Shown: positions 17,319 to 25,687, counted from the stretch's first letter. The stretch is DNA of 35,783 bases from an uncultured Bacilli bacterium (GCA_944358375.1 CALVQT010000011.1:1-35783); one strand, 5' to 3'. Numbers and translations are program-made. The notes: generated by a model not told the origin, from the sequence alone.

Positions 17319-17359
17319 TACATAATAAATATTCAACCATTAAGAGTGTTTATTATGTA
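17319..17359. repeat. inverted repeat downstream of the RhuM gene
   Basis: TACATAATAAA (17319-17329) and TTTATTATGTA (17349-17359) form perfect 11-bp arms with a 19-nt loop shortly after the stop. It lacks a T run, so it could be a weak terminator, an mRNA-stabilising hairpin or an element scar. The rest of 17360-17600 holds no gene I can support. Confidence 0.5.
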
Positions 17360-17600
17360 GTAGTCAGTTATACCCAAACATATAAAAAGCAACTATTCAT
17401 AATTAACGAACACGGCACATTGAATGTGTGTGCTTGTTGAAATTGCAATGAACATTTATAAAATAATATAAAATCAGTATATTTGAATACTAAAAAGTGA
17501 TAATATATGATAGATTAATTTAGTAGTATAAGTCTTCACATTCAAGAATGGTATTTTTTCTGTATGATATTAATAAAAGGAAGGAAATTTTGGTATAATA

Positions 17601-17813
17601 ATGAAAGATGTTTTAATACTTTTTTTCGGAGGAAAAGACTCCTTTTTATCAACTTTAATAATGTTAAATAAAGGTTATAAAGTCAATCTTATAACATTTG
17701 ATAATGGTCAAGAATTGAATAGCAAAAATGTGTTAATAGGAGCAAAGAAAATAAAAAATTTATTTGGCAACGATAAAGTTAATATAATTGGTAAGAAAAG
17801 AAAATATATGTAA
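17601..17813 (+). pseudogene. truncated PP-loop protein, paralogue of 14518-15285
   Basis: The 70 residues begin KDVLILFFGGKDSFLSTL and continue GYKVNLITFDNGQE, matching the first about 60 residues of the intact PP-loop protein (LLFFSGGNDSTLC, GYDVQLITFDNG) and then stopping. The PP-loop is FGGKDS, missing the first Ser. Nothing resembling the remaining two thirds follows in any frame. It is therefore a 3'-truncated copy of a second family member. A purine-rich AAAGGAAGG lies 14 nt upstream. Confidence 0.75.
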
Positions 17814-18108
17814 TGATTATAAAAAAATGTGAATTTTAATTTTAACATGTAATATATTTTATAAGCACACAAATATTAAATATTTAATTGATAATAAAAT
17901 TTATTATGACAATAATAGGGAAGTAAAATAAATATCAATTATATAAAAAATAGATATTTTTTAATTATATTGATTATTTATAAAATTTAAAAGTTAATAT
18001 TTAATTTTTATGCTTACTTACTTTTTAGTAGAAATATATAAGGAATATAAATATTATATATTAGTTATATTTTATTAATTTAATTAATATTAATAAATAG
18101 GTGATATT
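17814..18108. other. gene-less stretch before mntP
   Basis: Only low-complexity AT-rich sequence and unmotivated open frames under 35 codons are seen. The conserved elements of the manganese yybP-ykoY riboswitch, which often precedes mntP, are not visible. Confidence 0.5.
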
Positions 18109-18660
18109 ATGAGTATATCAGAAATAATATTAATAAGTATCGCACTTGCTAGTGATGCTTTTTCAGTAGCATTATCTCAAGGTTTATATTTTAATAAAAT
18201 ATATATTAAAAAATGTATTAGTATTGGTATTTGGTTTGGTGTTTTTCAATTTATAATGGCATTTATTGGATATATTATAGGTAATATATATGAAACTAAA
18301 TTATTATATTTAAATTATTATGTTGCGTTTGCTTTACTCATATATATTGGTATTAAAATGATTAAGTCATCAATTGAATCAAATAATGATATTCTCAATA
18401 ATAAAAATATATTTTTTTTATCTATAGCTACAAGTATTGATGCATTAGCATTTGGCATTGCTTATGCTTGTTTATATAAATATAGTAGGGGATATATCAC
18501 TTTTTTATGTATTGGAATAATTACTTTTACTCTTTCATTTATTGGTTGCTATATAGGTAATAAAATAAGCCAAAAATATGAAAAAATATCAAAAGTATTA
18601 GGAGGATTAATAATAATTATTATTGCAATTAAAATGATTCTAGAACATATTAAAAGATAA
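18109..18660 (+). CDS. mntP: manganese efflux pump MntP
   Basis: MntP exports Mn2+ across the cytoplasmic membrane. The 183-residue protein has six hydrophobic helices in two homologous triplets. Conserved acidic motifs are present in helix 1 (ALASDAFSVALSQG) and helix 4 (ATSIDALAFGIAYA), together with GVFQFIMAFIGYIIG and the closing GGLIIIIIAIKMI. GGTGATATT precedes the ATG. The gene stands alone with its own terminator; no Mn riboswitch was recognised upstream, so control, if any, is by another route. Confidence 0.92.
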   Translation: MSISEIILISIALASDAFSVALSQGLYFNKIYIKKCISIGIWFGVFQFIMAFIGYIIGNIYETKLLYLNYYVAFALLIYIGIKMIKSSIESNNDILNNKNIFFLSIATSIDALAFGIAYACLYKYSRGYITFLCIGIITFTLSFIGCYIGNKISQKYEKISKVLGGLIIIIIAIKMILEHIKR

Positions 18661-18677
18661 CGAAAGTTATCTTTTTA
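18652..18677. terminator. terminator between mntP and the NlpC/P60 pair
   Basis: A perfect 10-bp stem, AAAAGATAAC and GTTATCTTTT, is closed by a GAAA tetraloop. Convergent genes flank it and both sides carry suitable A/T tracts, so it probably acts bidirectionally. Confidence 0.85.
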
Positions 18678-18678
18678 C

Positions 18679-20001
18679 TTACCACATATTAGTTAAATTA
18701 CCATCTTCAACATAATATTTATCCATTAAAATTAATTCATCAAATGTATCAATCATATCTTCTTTAGAATATTTAGTTATTTGTACATAATGTGATAATG
18801 AATATCTTTGAGTTAATTCATAAGGAGCATTATTCCATAGCGCTTGTGCAATATAATAATTATTATTTTCTATTCCTACTATCATGGCAATATGTCCACC
18901 AGAATGAGAACTATGTAATAAATCTCCAACTTTTGCATTTATAGTATCATCAAAACTATCTAATTCAATTAAATCACCAAAATCAGTTAAATCATTTTTA
19001 GGGCCATATTTAATTCCTGCGCCTATATCACCAATATCAAATCCTGCATTAAGTAGTGCCCAAGATACAAAACCACTGCAGTCAAGACCATTAGTATCAA
19101 TCTTTTTGATAGGATTACTATATAAATCACATCCCCATATTTCAGGACCTTCACTACTTCCTGATATTTTAGAAAATCTACTTTCATTTAAATATAATCC
19201 TACATGATAATATCTTCCTTCACCATCTACATTATTTGTAGTAACTCTTCCATTTTCATAAAAATAACTAATTTTATATGAAAAATCTAAGGTTAAAAAT
19301 CTAGCAGCTTCAACCGCAGCTGCTCTTGTTTTATAGCCAACACTATCAATTTTATCTTTTAATATTTTATCTATTAAATCATTTTCTTCTTTGCTAATTA
19401 CATTACATCCTAACTTTTCTTTATTATGATCAAATTTTTCCGGTCTTTTTGTAATTAAATTTGTAACTACAATATTAACTTCATTTATTTTATCATCATA
19501 TTGTAATTTAATAGTAGTAGTACCTTCTTTTTTTGAATTAATGTAACCTTCATTATCTAAAATTGCTACATTTTCATCTAAATTATTAATTTTAATATTA
19601 TTTTTATCTCCTATAAACATATTTATATATTTAAATTTATCATTTAATGGAAGATAAATTGTATCTTTATCATTAATATTTATATAATTAATAACGTTTT
19701 CACTTTCATTAATTATTTTATTATTAATTTTAATATATAAATTTGAATTATTTTGATAATTCAAATAACATTTATTATTTTCGCTTTTTACCCATTTGTC
19801 ATTTATAGTTGGAGTATTTGTAGATAGAATACATGATATTTTATCATTTAGAACATCTATTATTATTTTATCGTTATTACTTGTTATACCTAATATATAT
19901 TCTTTGTCAGTTTCTATAAATTTTATTATATATAATGCTATAAATAATAATATTATTAAAAATAGAAATACTTTAATTTTCTTTTTGAATTTTCTTGCCA
20001 T
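18679..20001 (-). CDS. membrane-anchored Big domain - NlpC/P60 wall hydrolase (second of pair)
   Basis: The 440-residue protein has a basic start and one membrane helix (about 10-28), so the rest is extracytoplasmic. A bacterial Ig-like segment with INSKKEGTTTIKL lies at about 110-180. The C-terminal 240 residues hold an NlpC/P60-type peptidase: catalytic Cys308 in LDCSGFVSW and His370 in SGGHIAMIVG, with a following polar residue expected as the third member. Such enzymes cleave peptidoglycan stem peptides. The start lies 1 nt after the stop of the upstream paralogue and has no ribosome-binding site, so translation is probably coupled. The two proteins share nearly the whole C-terminal region. 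Confidence 0.88.
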   Translation of the reverse strand: MARKFKKKIKVFLFLIILLFIALYIIKFIETDKEYILGITSNNDKIIIDVLNDKISCILSTNTPTINDKWVKSENNKCYLNYQNNSNLYIKINNKIINESENVINYININDKDTIYLPLNDKFKYINMFIGDKNNIKINNLDENVAILDNEGYINSKKEGTTTIKLQYDDKINEVNIVVTNLITKRPEKFDHNKEKLGCNVISKEENDLIDKILKDKIDSVGYKTRAAAVEAARFLTLDFSYKISYFYENGRVTTNNVDGEGRYYHVGLYLNESRFSKISGSSEGPEIWGCDLYSNPIKKIDTNGLDCSGFVSWALLNAGFDIGDIGAGIKYGPKNDLTDFGDLIELDSFDDTINAKVGDLLHSSHSGGHIAMIVGIENNNYYIAQALWNNAPYELTQRYSLSHYVQITKYSKEDMIDTFDELILMDKYYVEDGNLTNMW

Positions 20002-20002
20002 A

Positions 20003-21616
20003 TTAGTACCATAAAGATGTTAAATTTCCATCTTCCTTATAATAACTATCCATCAACATTACATAATAATATCTATTAAAAATAGTTTTTTTATCATATC
20101 CAATTATTACGACTGCTACATTAGGTGGTGTCCATAAACTTTCAGCAACATAATAATATTTATCATCTTCTCCAACTATCATGGCAATATGTCCACCATT
20201 AACGCCTCCAGAACTTAATAAATCACCAACTTTAACTTTTCCTGATTTAATTACATTTTCATTAAAATCAATTCTATCACCATAATCAGTTAAATCTAAA
20301 TGTGGTGCAAGTCCAGCTCCAATATCACCAACATCAAATCCTCCATTTAACATAGCCCATGATATAAAGCCACTACAATCAAGACCATTACTTCTATTTC
20401 CGTGAGAAGGATTACTATATAAACTACATCCCCATGTTTCTGGACCATGCATTTTTTTACCAATGTTTTCAAATCTACTTTCATCTAAATATAGTCCAAC
20501 ATGGTAATATCTTCCTTCGCCATCGACACCATTAGTAGATCCTCTTCCATTTTCACTAAAATATCTTATTTTATATGGAAACTCAAGTGCTAAAAATCTA
20601 GCTGCTTCAACAGCACCAGCTCTTGTTTTATAACCAGCGTCATTAATTCTATCTTTTAATATTATATCTAACAAATCATTTTGTTCTTTATTATATTTTC
20701 CACAAGGTAAATATCTTTTTTTATTATTATATTTTTTAGGTTTTGAAACAATTAAATCGGTAACCATAACTTTGCTACTAACATCAATATTTGATATTTT
20801 AGCATGAATAACAGTATTTCCAAGAGAAATACCAGTTATTTGGCCATTTTTATCTACAGTAGCAATTTTATCGTTTTCACTATACCATGTAATAGTTTCA
20901 TCAATATTACCAACAAATTTTAAATCTGTTTTCAGAGAATATTTTCCATTAACTGCAATATAAACTTGCTCTTTATTTAATTTAAAATCAATTATTTTAC
21001 CTAAATCACTTGATTTTTTAACCGCTATAATTTTATCATCATTATTTTTTAAAAATGCAAATGTTTTTATATCAGAAAGTAGAGTAGAACATTCATTATT
21101 TTCAGATAAAACCCAATTTTTATCATCACTGCTAGGTATACTTTCATCTTCTTTAAATAAACAATAAATATCTTTATATTTTTTATATTTTGGTATATCA
21201 AATTTAATACTTAATTTATTATCATCAGTAATTGAAACATTAGTAACAGATGGAATAGGGGATACAATATAAATTTCATAATATAAATTATATAAGATAA
21301 TTAATAAAACAAATATTAGTGAACTACTTATACTATATAAAATTATTTTCTTAGGTACTTTTCTTTGATATTTACCATATTTTTTATTTTTACATTCAAT
21401 AATATCATCTTTTTCATTTAATTTTTTTTGAAAATTTTCTTTTGCATTATCAATAAAATAATTTTCAAATTCTATAATTTCAAAATTATTTTTAGATAGA
21501 ATAGATTTATTCAAAGTAGTATTTGTCTTTTTTTTGATATTTTTAAAAGAATTAACCTTTCCAATTAATTTAGAATTTTTAATATTATTCAATTTTTTTT
21601 TGGCAAACTTATTCAT
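20003..21616 (-). CDS. membrane-anchored Big domain - NlpC/P60 wall hydrolase (first of pair)
   Basis: The 537-residue paralogue of the downstream gene has a longer Lys/Asn-rich cytoplasmic N-terminus (1-88), one membrane helix (about 89-117), a Big_2-like domain (about 212-285, with ITWYSENDKIATVDKNGQIT) and a C-terminal NlpC/P60 domain with Cys414 (LDCSGFISW) and His476 (NGGHIAMIVG). A shared region before the catalytic Cys (AGAVEAARFLALEFPYKIRY, GEGRYYHVGLYLDESRF) is strongly conserved between the two. The ATG lies 6 nt after the -10 box of the only good promoter and lacks a ribosome-binding site, which predicts a leaderless mRNA. The cytoplasmic tail is unusual for a secreted hydrolase and may recruit a partner. 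Confidence 0.88.
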   Translation of the reverse strand: MNKFAKKKLNNIKNSKLIGKVNSFKNIKKKTNTTLNKSILSKNNFEIIEFENYFIDNAKENFQKKLNEKDDIIECKNKKYGKYQRKVPKKIILYSISSSLIFVLLIILYNLYYEIYIVSPIPSVTNVSITDDNKLSIKFDIPKYKKYKDIYCLFKEDESIPSSDDKNWVLSENNECSTLLSDIKTFAFLKNNDDKIIAVKKSSDLGKIIDFKLNKEQVYIAVNGKYSLKTDLKFVGNIDETITWYSENDKIATVDKNGQITGISLGNTVIHAKISNIDVSSKVMVTDLIVSKPKKYNNKKRYLPCGKYNKEQNDLLDIILKDRINDAGYKTRAGAVEAARFLALEFPYKIRYFSENGRGSTNGVDGEGRYYHVGLYLDESRFENIGKKMHGPETWGCSLYSNPSHGNRSNGLDCSGFISWAMLNGGFDVGDIGAGLAPHLDLTDYGDRIDFNENVIKSGKVKVGDLLSSGGVNGGHIAMIVGEDDKYYYVAESLWTPPNVAVVIIGYDKKTIFNRYYYVMLMDSYYKEDGNLTSLWY

Positions 21617-21622
21617 GCTAAA

Positions 21623-21651
21623 AGTATATCATATAATTAAAATATATACAA
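21623..21651 (-). promoter_or_regulatory. promoter of the NlpC/P60 pair, probably leaderless
   Basis: On the minus strand TTGTAT (21651-21646) and TATACT (21628-21623) are 17 bp apart, with a TGA before the -10 that fits an extended -10. Only six bases separate the -10 box from the ATG at 21616, so transcription would start at or next to the A of ATG. Confidence 0.6.
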
Positions 21652-21668
21652 GTAGAAGAGGGATTGAT

Positions 21669-21706
21669 ATTTTAAAAAAGTATTCAATTGATATTGAATA
21701 CTTTTT
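21669..21706 (-). terminator. terminator of the 41-residue gene
   Basis: A perfect 13-bp stem (AAAAAGTATTCAA 21675-21687 and TTGAATACTTTTT 21694-21706) has a 6-nt loop. Read on the minus strand it is followed by further T residues. It separates this small gene from the NlpC/P60 pair. Confidence 0.85.
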
Positions 21707-21711
21707 AACAA

Positions 21712-21837
21712 CTAACGACTTTGAGCGTTAGATTTTGCTCTAGAATTGCTTCTTGCATTAGAATTTGATCTAGCATTAGATTTACATCTAGAATTATTTC
21801 TAGCATTGCTATTAGCATTATTTCTAGCATTAGCCAT
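21712..21837 (-). CDS. 41-residue Asn/Ser/Ala/Arg-rich cationic protein
   Basis: The ATG at 21837 follows GGTGGTGATTAAGTT on the minus strand, a good ribosome-binding site, and the stop at 21712 lies 6 bp before a strong terminator. The product begins MANARNNANSNARNNSRC. It has 12 Asn, 9 Ser, 8 Ala and 7 Arg among 41 residues, plus two Lys and one Cys, with no acidic residue at all (net charge about +9). No membrane segment is present. The composition is typical of nucleic-acid- or polyanion-binding peptides and loosely recalls small spore proteins, but no family is recognised. A clean start, stop and terminator argue that it is expressed. Confidence 0.7.
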   Translation of the reverse strand: MANARNNANSNARNNSRCKSNARSNSNARSNSRAKSNAQSR

Positions 21838-22002
21838 AACTTAATCACCACCCAATATTATTATGATTAATTATAATAATATAATGTATTTAATATATGG
21901 TAATTAATGGTTATATATAATAATATTTATCTTATCTTATTTTAATCGTCAAATAGAAGTTAACATAACATATATTATGGGAAGTTAATAGAGAAACATT
22001 AT

Positions 22003-22770
22003 TTAAACTTTTCTTGACTGAATTTCAGCCATTTTATTAAGTACCTCTGATGCATTATCTCTAGTAATTTCTGTATATCCTAGTTCTTTTAATGCTTGAA
22101 TTTTAAATGTATTTAGCTGTTGTGTTCTAGATAATTTTTCTTCTTTATCATTTTCAATTTCTTGTTCAAATCTATGATGAGATTCAGTTAACTTTGATTT
22201 AGATGCTCCACCATTATTATATAAATTAAATGCTGTATATATAATACTTTCCAATATAAACTGCTTAGTATCATTAAATTTAAATTCCTTAGGATCAGTA
22301 AAACCGGTTTTTTTAGATAAGTATGCAAATACATACTTAATTTCCGCTACATTATCTAATGATTGTAAAACATGATATAAGTATAAGAAAATATAATAAG
22401 TTTCTTTAGTTTTTTCTTCAGTAAATTTTTCTTTTATTAAAAATACTAAATCATTTAATAATTCTTGTTCCTCTTTAGTTAGGCTTTTATAATTAAATGA
22501 TTGGCTATTTATATCTCTAACATTCTGATTTAATCTCGACTCAATATTTTCTAAATATTCACTAGTAATTTTAATACTTTTAATACTTTTTTCACTGCCA
22601 TCTTCAATATCCAATAATTTTAATAATAAAATTCTTTTTTCCTGTGGCCATTTATTTAATGAATCTAACTCTAGATAATTATAAATCATTTGTCTAGATA
22701 CTCCTAAATATTTAGCTAGTTTTACTTTAGAAATACCAATTTCACCTAATAATTTATTTAATTCTTTCAT
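22003..22770 (-). CDS. XRE-type HTH protein with large uncharacterised C-terminal domain
   Basis: The 255-residue protein begins with a helix-turn-helix (about 12-36, GISKVKLAKYLGVSRQMIYN), so DNA binding is likely. The remaining 200 residues are helical and charged, with a segment KFNDTKQFILESIIYTAFNLYNNGG and a closing ELGYTEITRDNASEVLNKMA. No ligand-binding or peptidase motif is recognised. It has AGGAGAGAG upstream and its own TTGACA promoter just after mnmA. Whether it controls the nearby 41-residue gene or itself is open. Confidence 0.8.
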   Translation of the reverse strand: MKELNKLLGEIGISKVKLAKYLGVSRQMIYNYLELDSLNKWPQEKRILLLKLLDIEDGSEKSIKSIKITSEYLENIESRLNQNVRDINSQSFNYKSLTKEEQELLNDLVFLIKEKFTEEKTKETYYIFLYLYHVLQSLDNVAEIKYVFAYLSKKTGFTDPKEFKFNDTKQFILESIIYTAFNLYNNGGASKSKLTESHHRFEQEIENDKEEKLSRTQQLNTFKIQALKELGYTEITRDNASEVLNKMAEIQSRKV

Positions 22771-22802
22771 GTAAATCTCTCTCCTCTACTCTATAAATTA
22801 AT

Positions 22803-22830
22803 TGTATAACACTTTACATTTATTTGTCAA
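22803..22830 (-). promoter_or_regulatory. promoter of the HTH gene
   Basis: On the minus strand a perfect TTGACA (22830-22825) and TATACA (22808-22803) are 16 bp apart. The transcript would start some 25 nt before the ATG. Confidence 0.7.
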
Positions 22831-22844
22831 TATTTTTTAAAAAA

Positions 22845-23939
22845 TTATTTTAAATACCAAAGTTCTTTACCATTTTTTAATACTTGATTAATAATTCCAC
22901 CTGCTAAACATTCTTCACCTAAATAAATAACACATGCTTGACCAGGAGTTATAGCTTTTCCATTTTCATATTTTAATTTAATATGATTTTCATCTAAATA
23001 TGTAATATTGACAGGAATGTCTTCACTTCTATATCTAAATTTAGCACTTGCTTTTGTAGGTCTTAAATCAGAAATAAAATTCATATCTTCAATAATCGCT
23101 TCATCTGATAATAAATATTTTGAATCTTCACCATAAGCTATATATAAAATATTGCTTTTTGAATCTTTACCACATACATAGTGCCTTTCTTTATCACCAG
23201 ACAAGCCAACATTTCTTCTTTGTCCTATAGTATAGTTCATAAGACCATTATGTTCCCCTACTTTCTTTTTACTTTCAACATCAACAATATCTCCTTTTTT
23301 ACCCTTTAAATAATTGGATATAAACTTTTGATAATTTCTTTCACCAATAAAACAAATTCCAGTAGAATCTTTTTTATCAAAAACAGGAATATTATTATCT
23401 TTAGCAATCTGTCTTACTTCACTTTTATTTAAATGACCAATTGGAAATATAACATCTTTAAATTGTTCTTTTTTTACTTGTGATAAAAAATATGTTTGAT
23501 CTTTATTTTTATCTACTCCTCTTAATAATTTATTATCTTTCAATCTAGCATAATGTCCTGTTGCTATTTTATCAGCGCCTAATTTTTTAGCCTCTTTTTT
23601 AAATAAATCAAATTTAATATATTTATTGCACATTATATCTGGATTAGGAGTTCTACCCTTTTCTAGTTCATTTAAAAAATATTTAAAAACATCATCCCAA
23701 TATTCTTTAATAAAATCTACTCTATATAATGGTATACTTAATTCATCACACACATTCTTAGCATCTCTATAATCTAACTCTTGAGGGCAAACACCATCAG
23801 TTATGCCTTCTTTATCATTATTTATATTAGAATCCCAATTCTTCATAAAAAGGCCTACAACATTATATCCTTGTTTTTTTAATAAATAAGCAGATACTGC
23901 TGAGTCTACTCCACCACTCATTCCAACTACTACTTTCAT
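22845..23939 (-). CDS. mnmA: tRNA-specific 2-thiouridylase MnmA
   Basis: MnmA thiolates uridine-34 of Lys, Glu and Gln tRNAs, using ATP and sulfur from a cysteine desulfurase relay. The 364 residues contain the PP-loop SGGVDS (8-13), the two catalytic cysteines Cys104 (NPDIMCNKYIKF) and Cys196 (STGICFIGE), TGHYAR, DQTYFLSQV and the C-terminal beta domain with TPGQACVIY. AAAGGAAG precedes the ATG. No cysteine desulfurase gene is adjacent, unlike in B. subtilis where trmU follows yrvO. Confidence 0.97.
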   Translation of the reverse strand: MKVVVGMSGGVDSAVSAYLLKKQGYNVVGLFMKNWDSNINNDKEGITDGVCPQELDYRDAKNVCDELSIPLYRVDFIKEYWDDVFKYFLNELEKGRTPNPDIMCNKYIKFDLFKKEAKKLGADKIATGHYARLKDNKLLRGVDKNKDQTYFLSQVKKEQFKDVIFPIGHLNKSEVRQIAKDNNIPVFDKKDSTGICFIGERNYQKFISNYLKGKKGDIVDVESKKKVGEHNGLMNYTIGQRRNVGLSGDKERHYVCGKDSKSNILYIAYGEDSKYLLSDEAIIEDMNFISDLRPTKASAKFRYRSEDIPVNITYLDENHIKLKYENGKAITPGQACVIYLGEECLAGGIINQVLKNGKELWYLK

Positions 23940-24019
23940 AATATTCTTCCTTTCAAAACAATTTTATCAAATTTAAAAGTAAAAGTCATTAAACTATAAA
24001 AAAAGATATATAAATATAT

Positions 24020-24598
24020 CTAAATTATTAATTTAATTAAATTAGAACTTATAAATATTTCAATAATACTGCTAATTAATAATATTATTGAAAATATTAT
24101 ATAAATATATAAATAATTTTTAGAAAAACTTTTAATATTAATTAATTTATCTTTTTTAATTGAATTATATATTTTTATACTAAATTTAAATGAATAATAA
24201 CTCATAAAAATATATATAAGTTCATTTATAATAATTGTAGGTATTAATAATATAATAAATAAAATTATTCCTTTAATTTTAAAAGTAGCAATTAGTCCCA
24301 TTAATAAAAGTCCTACAGATATACCTCTATATATTATAATAAATGGAATTAACATAAATGATATTAATATTATTCCACTTATCCAAATAAAAAACATATA
24401 TTTATTATTATATATAATAGAATTCAATAAACTATTTATATAATTAAAATCTTCTCGCTTAATTAAATCAAAATAATTATATAAATTATCATTAATTATT
24501 GATGAATTTATAATAAAATAACTTATAATACCAAGAATAATACTCAATATAAATAAAAAAATTAATGCTTTAAACAATCTACTTTTAATTATTTTCAT
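24020..24598 (-). CDS. SpoIIM-like membrane protein
   Basis: A 192-residue protein with about five hydrophobic helices. The order is a first helix after a basic start, a soluble stretch of about 45 residues, then FFIWISGIILISFMLIPFIIIYRGISVGLLLMG and KGIILFIILLIPTIIINELIYIF, matching the SpoIIM family pattern of W-x-x-G, a G-rich pair and a Pro-containing helix. In Bacillus, SpoIIM belongs to the DMP complex that drives engulfment during sporulation; related proteins occur in non-sporulators. In many Bacillota it precedes xerD-deoB, whereas here it is about 14 kb away. No ribosome-binding site is seen, and TATAAT lies 5 nt before the ATG. Confidence 0.7.
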   Translation of the reverse strand: MKIIKSRLFKALIFLFILSIILGIISYFIINSSIINDNLYNYFDLIKREDFNYINSLLNSIIYNNKYMFFIWISGIILISFMLIPFIIIYRGISVGLLLMGLIATFKIKGIILFIILLIPTIIINELIYIFMSYYSFKFSIKIYNSIKKDKLINIKSFSKNYLYIYIIFSIILLISSIIEIFISSNLIKLII

Positions 24599-24617
24599 AA
24601 TATATTATATTAAAATC

Positions 24618-24646
24618 TTTATTTTTTATTCCATTTATATTATAAT
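24618..24646 (+). promoter_or_regulatory. promoter of the DUF4044 gene
   Basis: TTTATT (24618-24623) and TATAAT (24641-24646) are separated by 17 bp, and GAGG follows at 24653-24656, 8 nt before the ATG. Confidence 0.6.
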
Positions 24647-24664
24647 TTAAATGAGGTATTAAAT

Positions 24665-24772
24665 ATGGCAAAAAATAAAAATAAAATATTTAAAAAAGTA
24701 GTAGCTTGGGTAATGTTAATTGCAATGATATTAAGCGTCCTTACTGTTGCTATTGCTGTTATGGCTAGTTAA
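24665..24772 (+). CDS. DUF4044 small membrane protein
   Basis: A 35-residue product with a Lys-rich start (MAKNKNKIFKKVVAW) and one membrane helix (WVMLIAMILSVLTVAIAV). Length, basic N-terminus and the VxWxMLIAM pattern match DUF4044, a family of about 40-residue single-pass proteins of Bacillota with unknown function. Promoter, ribosome-binding site and terminator are all present, so it is an independent gene divergent from the spoIIM-like one. Confidence 0.75.
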   Translation: MAKNKNKIFKKVVAWVMLIAMILSVLTVAIAVMAS

Positions 24773-24787
24773 TATAATTAATTTATT

Positions 24788-24824
24788 AAAAGAATTAAAT
24801 TATCATTAAAATCAATTCTTTTTT
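24788..24824 (+). terminator. terminator of the DUF4044 gene
   Basis: AAAAGAATT (24788-24796) pairs with AATTCTTTT (24814-24822) and a run of six T follows from 24819. Confidence 0.7.
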
Positions 24825-24835
24825 GTTATTTATAT

Positions 24836-24866
24836 ATTAAAACCGTTTTATTAAAACGGTTTTAAT
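24836..24866 (-). terminator. terminator of the 271-residue gene
   Basis: A perfect 14-bp stem (ATTAAAACCGTTTT with AAAACGGTTTTAAT) has a 3-nt loop. It lies just beyond the stop of the minus-strand gene; the T run is short on both sides. Confidence 0.65.
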
Positions 24867-24871
24867 ATAAT

Positions 24872-25687
24872 TTATTTATTTAAATTTTTCATTATCATTT
24901 TATACTGATTAGTATTTAAATAAGAATCAAACCAATTTTCGCATGCTATTCCAACTTGAGAATTAATTAATTTATCTGATTTCAAGTATAAAATTACTTC
25001 TTCTATTTCTTTTTTAAATACATACATGCTTTTTTTAATATCAGATAATATTTTTTTCTTAGTAAAATTTTTTCTTAGTATTTTAACAAATAAATTGAAG
25101 TTATTAATTAAAAATTGTGACATATTATTACTATAATAACTTATGTCAATATTTAGTGATGGAATAGACTCATATTTATCATATGTAAAATTGTCATTAT
25201 AAGTTAATGGTATATCTTCTTCTTTAAGAATTACTATTTCTTTATTAGATACTAATTCTTTTATTTCATCTTTTGTATATAATCTATCCATATCAATTTT
25301 AAAATTATCACTATATGCGACATGGTAACATGCTTGCAATTTTTCTTTCCACCAACTAAAATTTTTACCATGACCTTCTGATACAATATCATAAAAAATC
25401 ATATTTGTTGGTATAATACCATAATTTACATATTTTTTATCATTATATTGAGATAAAATTTCTAAATAATCATCACTATCTAAATTAATATCATAAAATT
25501 TAGTTAATAATTTATAAAAATCTTTATCAGATAAATCATCAATATCAACTTCTAGTAATTTATTAATTATATTAAAATATTCATTAACTATAATTTTAAA
25601 CCTTTCAATAATTTCATCATTATTTATACGATATAAATAATCATATATATTTTCAAATCCAGAAATATTCAAATTTGTAATATTCAT
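24872..25687 (-). CDS. uncharacterised 271-residue protein
   Basis: The function is not recognised. The start is well supported by GGGGGAA before the ATG. The product is soluble, acidic and mainly helical, with no signal peptide. Distinctive segments are IPTNMIFYDIVSEGHGKNFSWWKEKLQACYHVAY in the middle and VGIACENWFDSYLNTNQ near the end. It lies directly downstream of a tRNA-Lys gene on the same strand. Confidence 0.75.
   Translation of the reverse strand: MNITNLNISGFENIYDYLYRINNDEIIERFKIIVNEYFNIINKLLEVDIDDLSDKDFYKLLTKFYDINLDSDDYLEILSQYNDKKYVNYGIIPTNMIFYDIVSEGHGKNFSWWKEKLQACYHVAYSDNFKIDMDRLYTKDEIKELVSNKEIVILKEEDIPLTYNDNFTYDKYESIPSLNIDISYYSNNMSQFLINNFNLFVKILRKNFTKKKILSDIKKSMYVFKKEIEEVILYLKSDKLINSQVGIACENWFDSYLNTNQYKMIMKNLNK

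Noticed and set aside
17814..18108. Possible Mn riboswitch before mntP
   Set aside because: The conserved yybP-ykoY sequence elements could not be found.
21720..21837. Short repeats of TCTAGAATT/TCTAGCATT resembling a CRISPR or satellite array
   Set aside because: Spacing is that of codons, and the minus strand reads cleanly as a 41-residue Asn/Ser/Ala/Arg protein with start, stop and terminator. No CRISPR spacers or cas genes are present.
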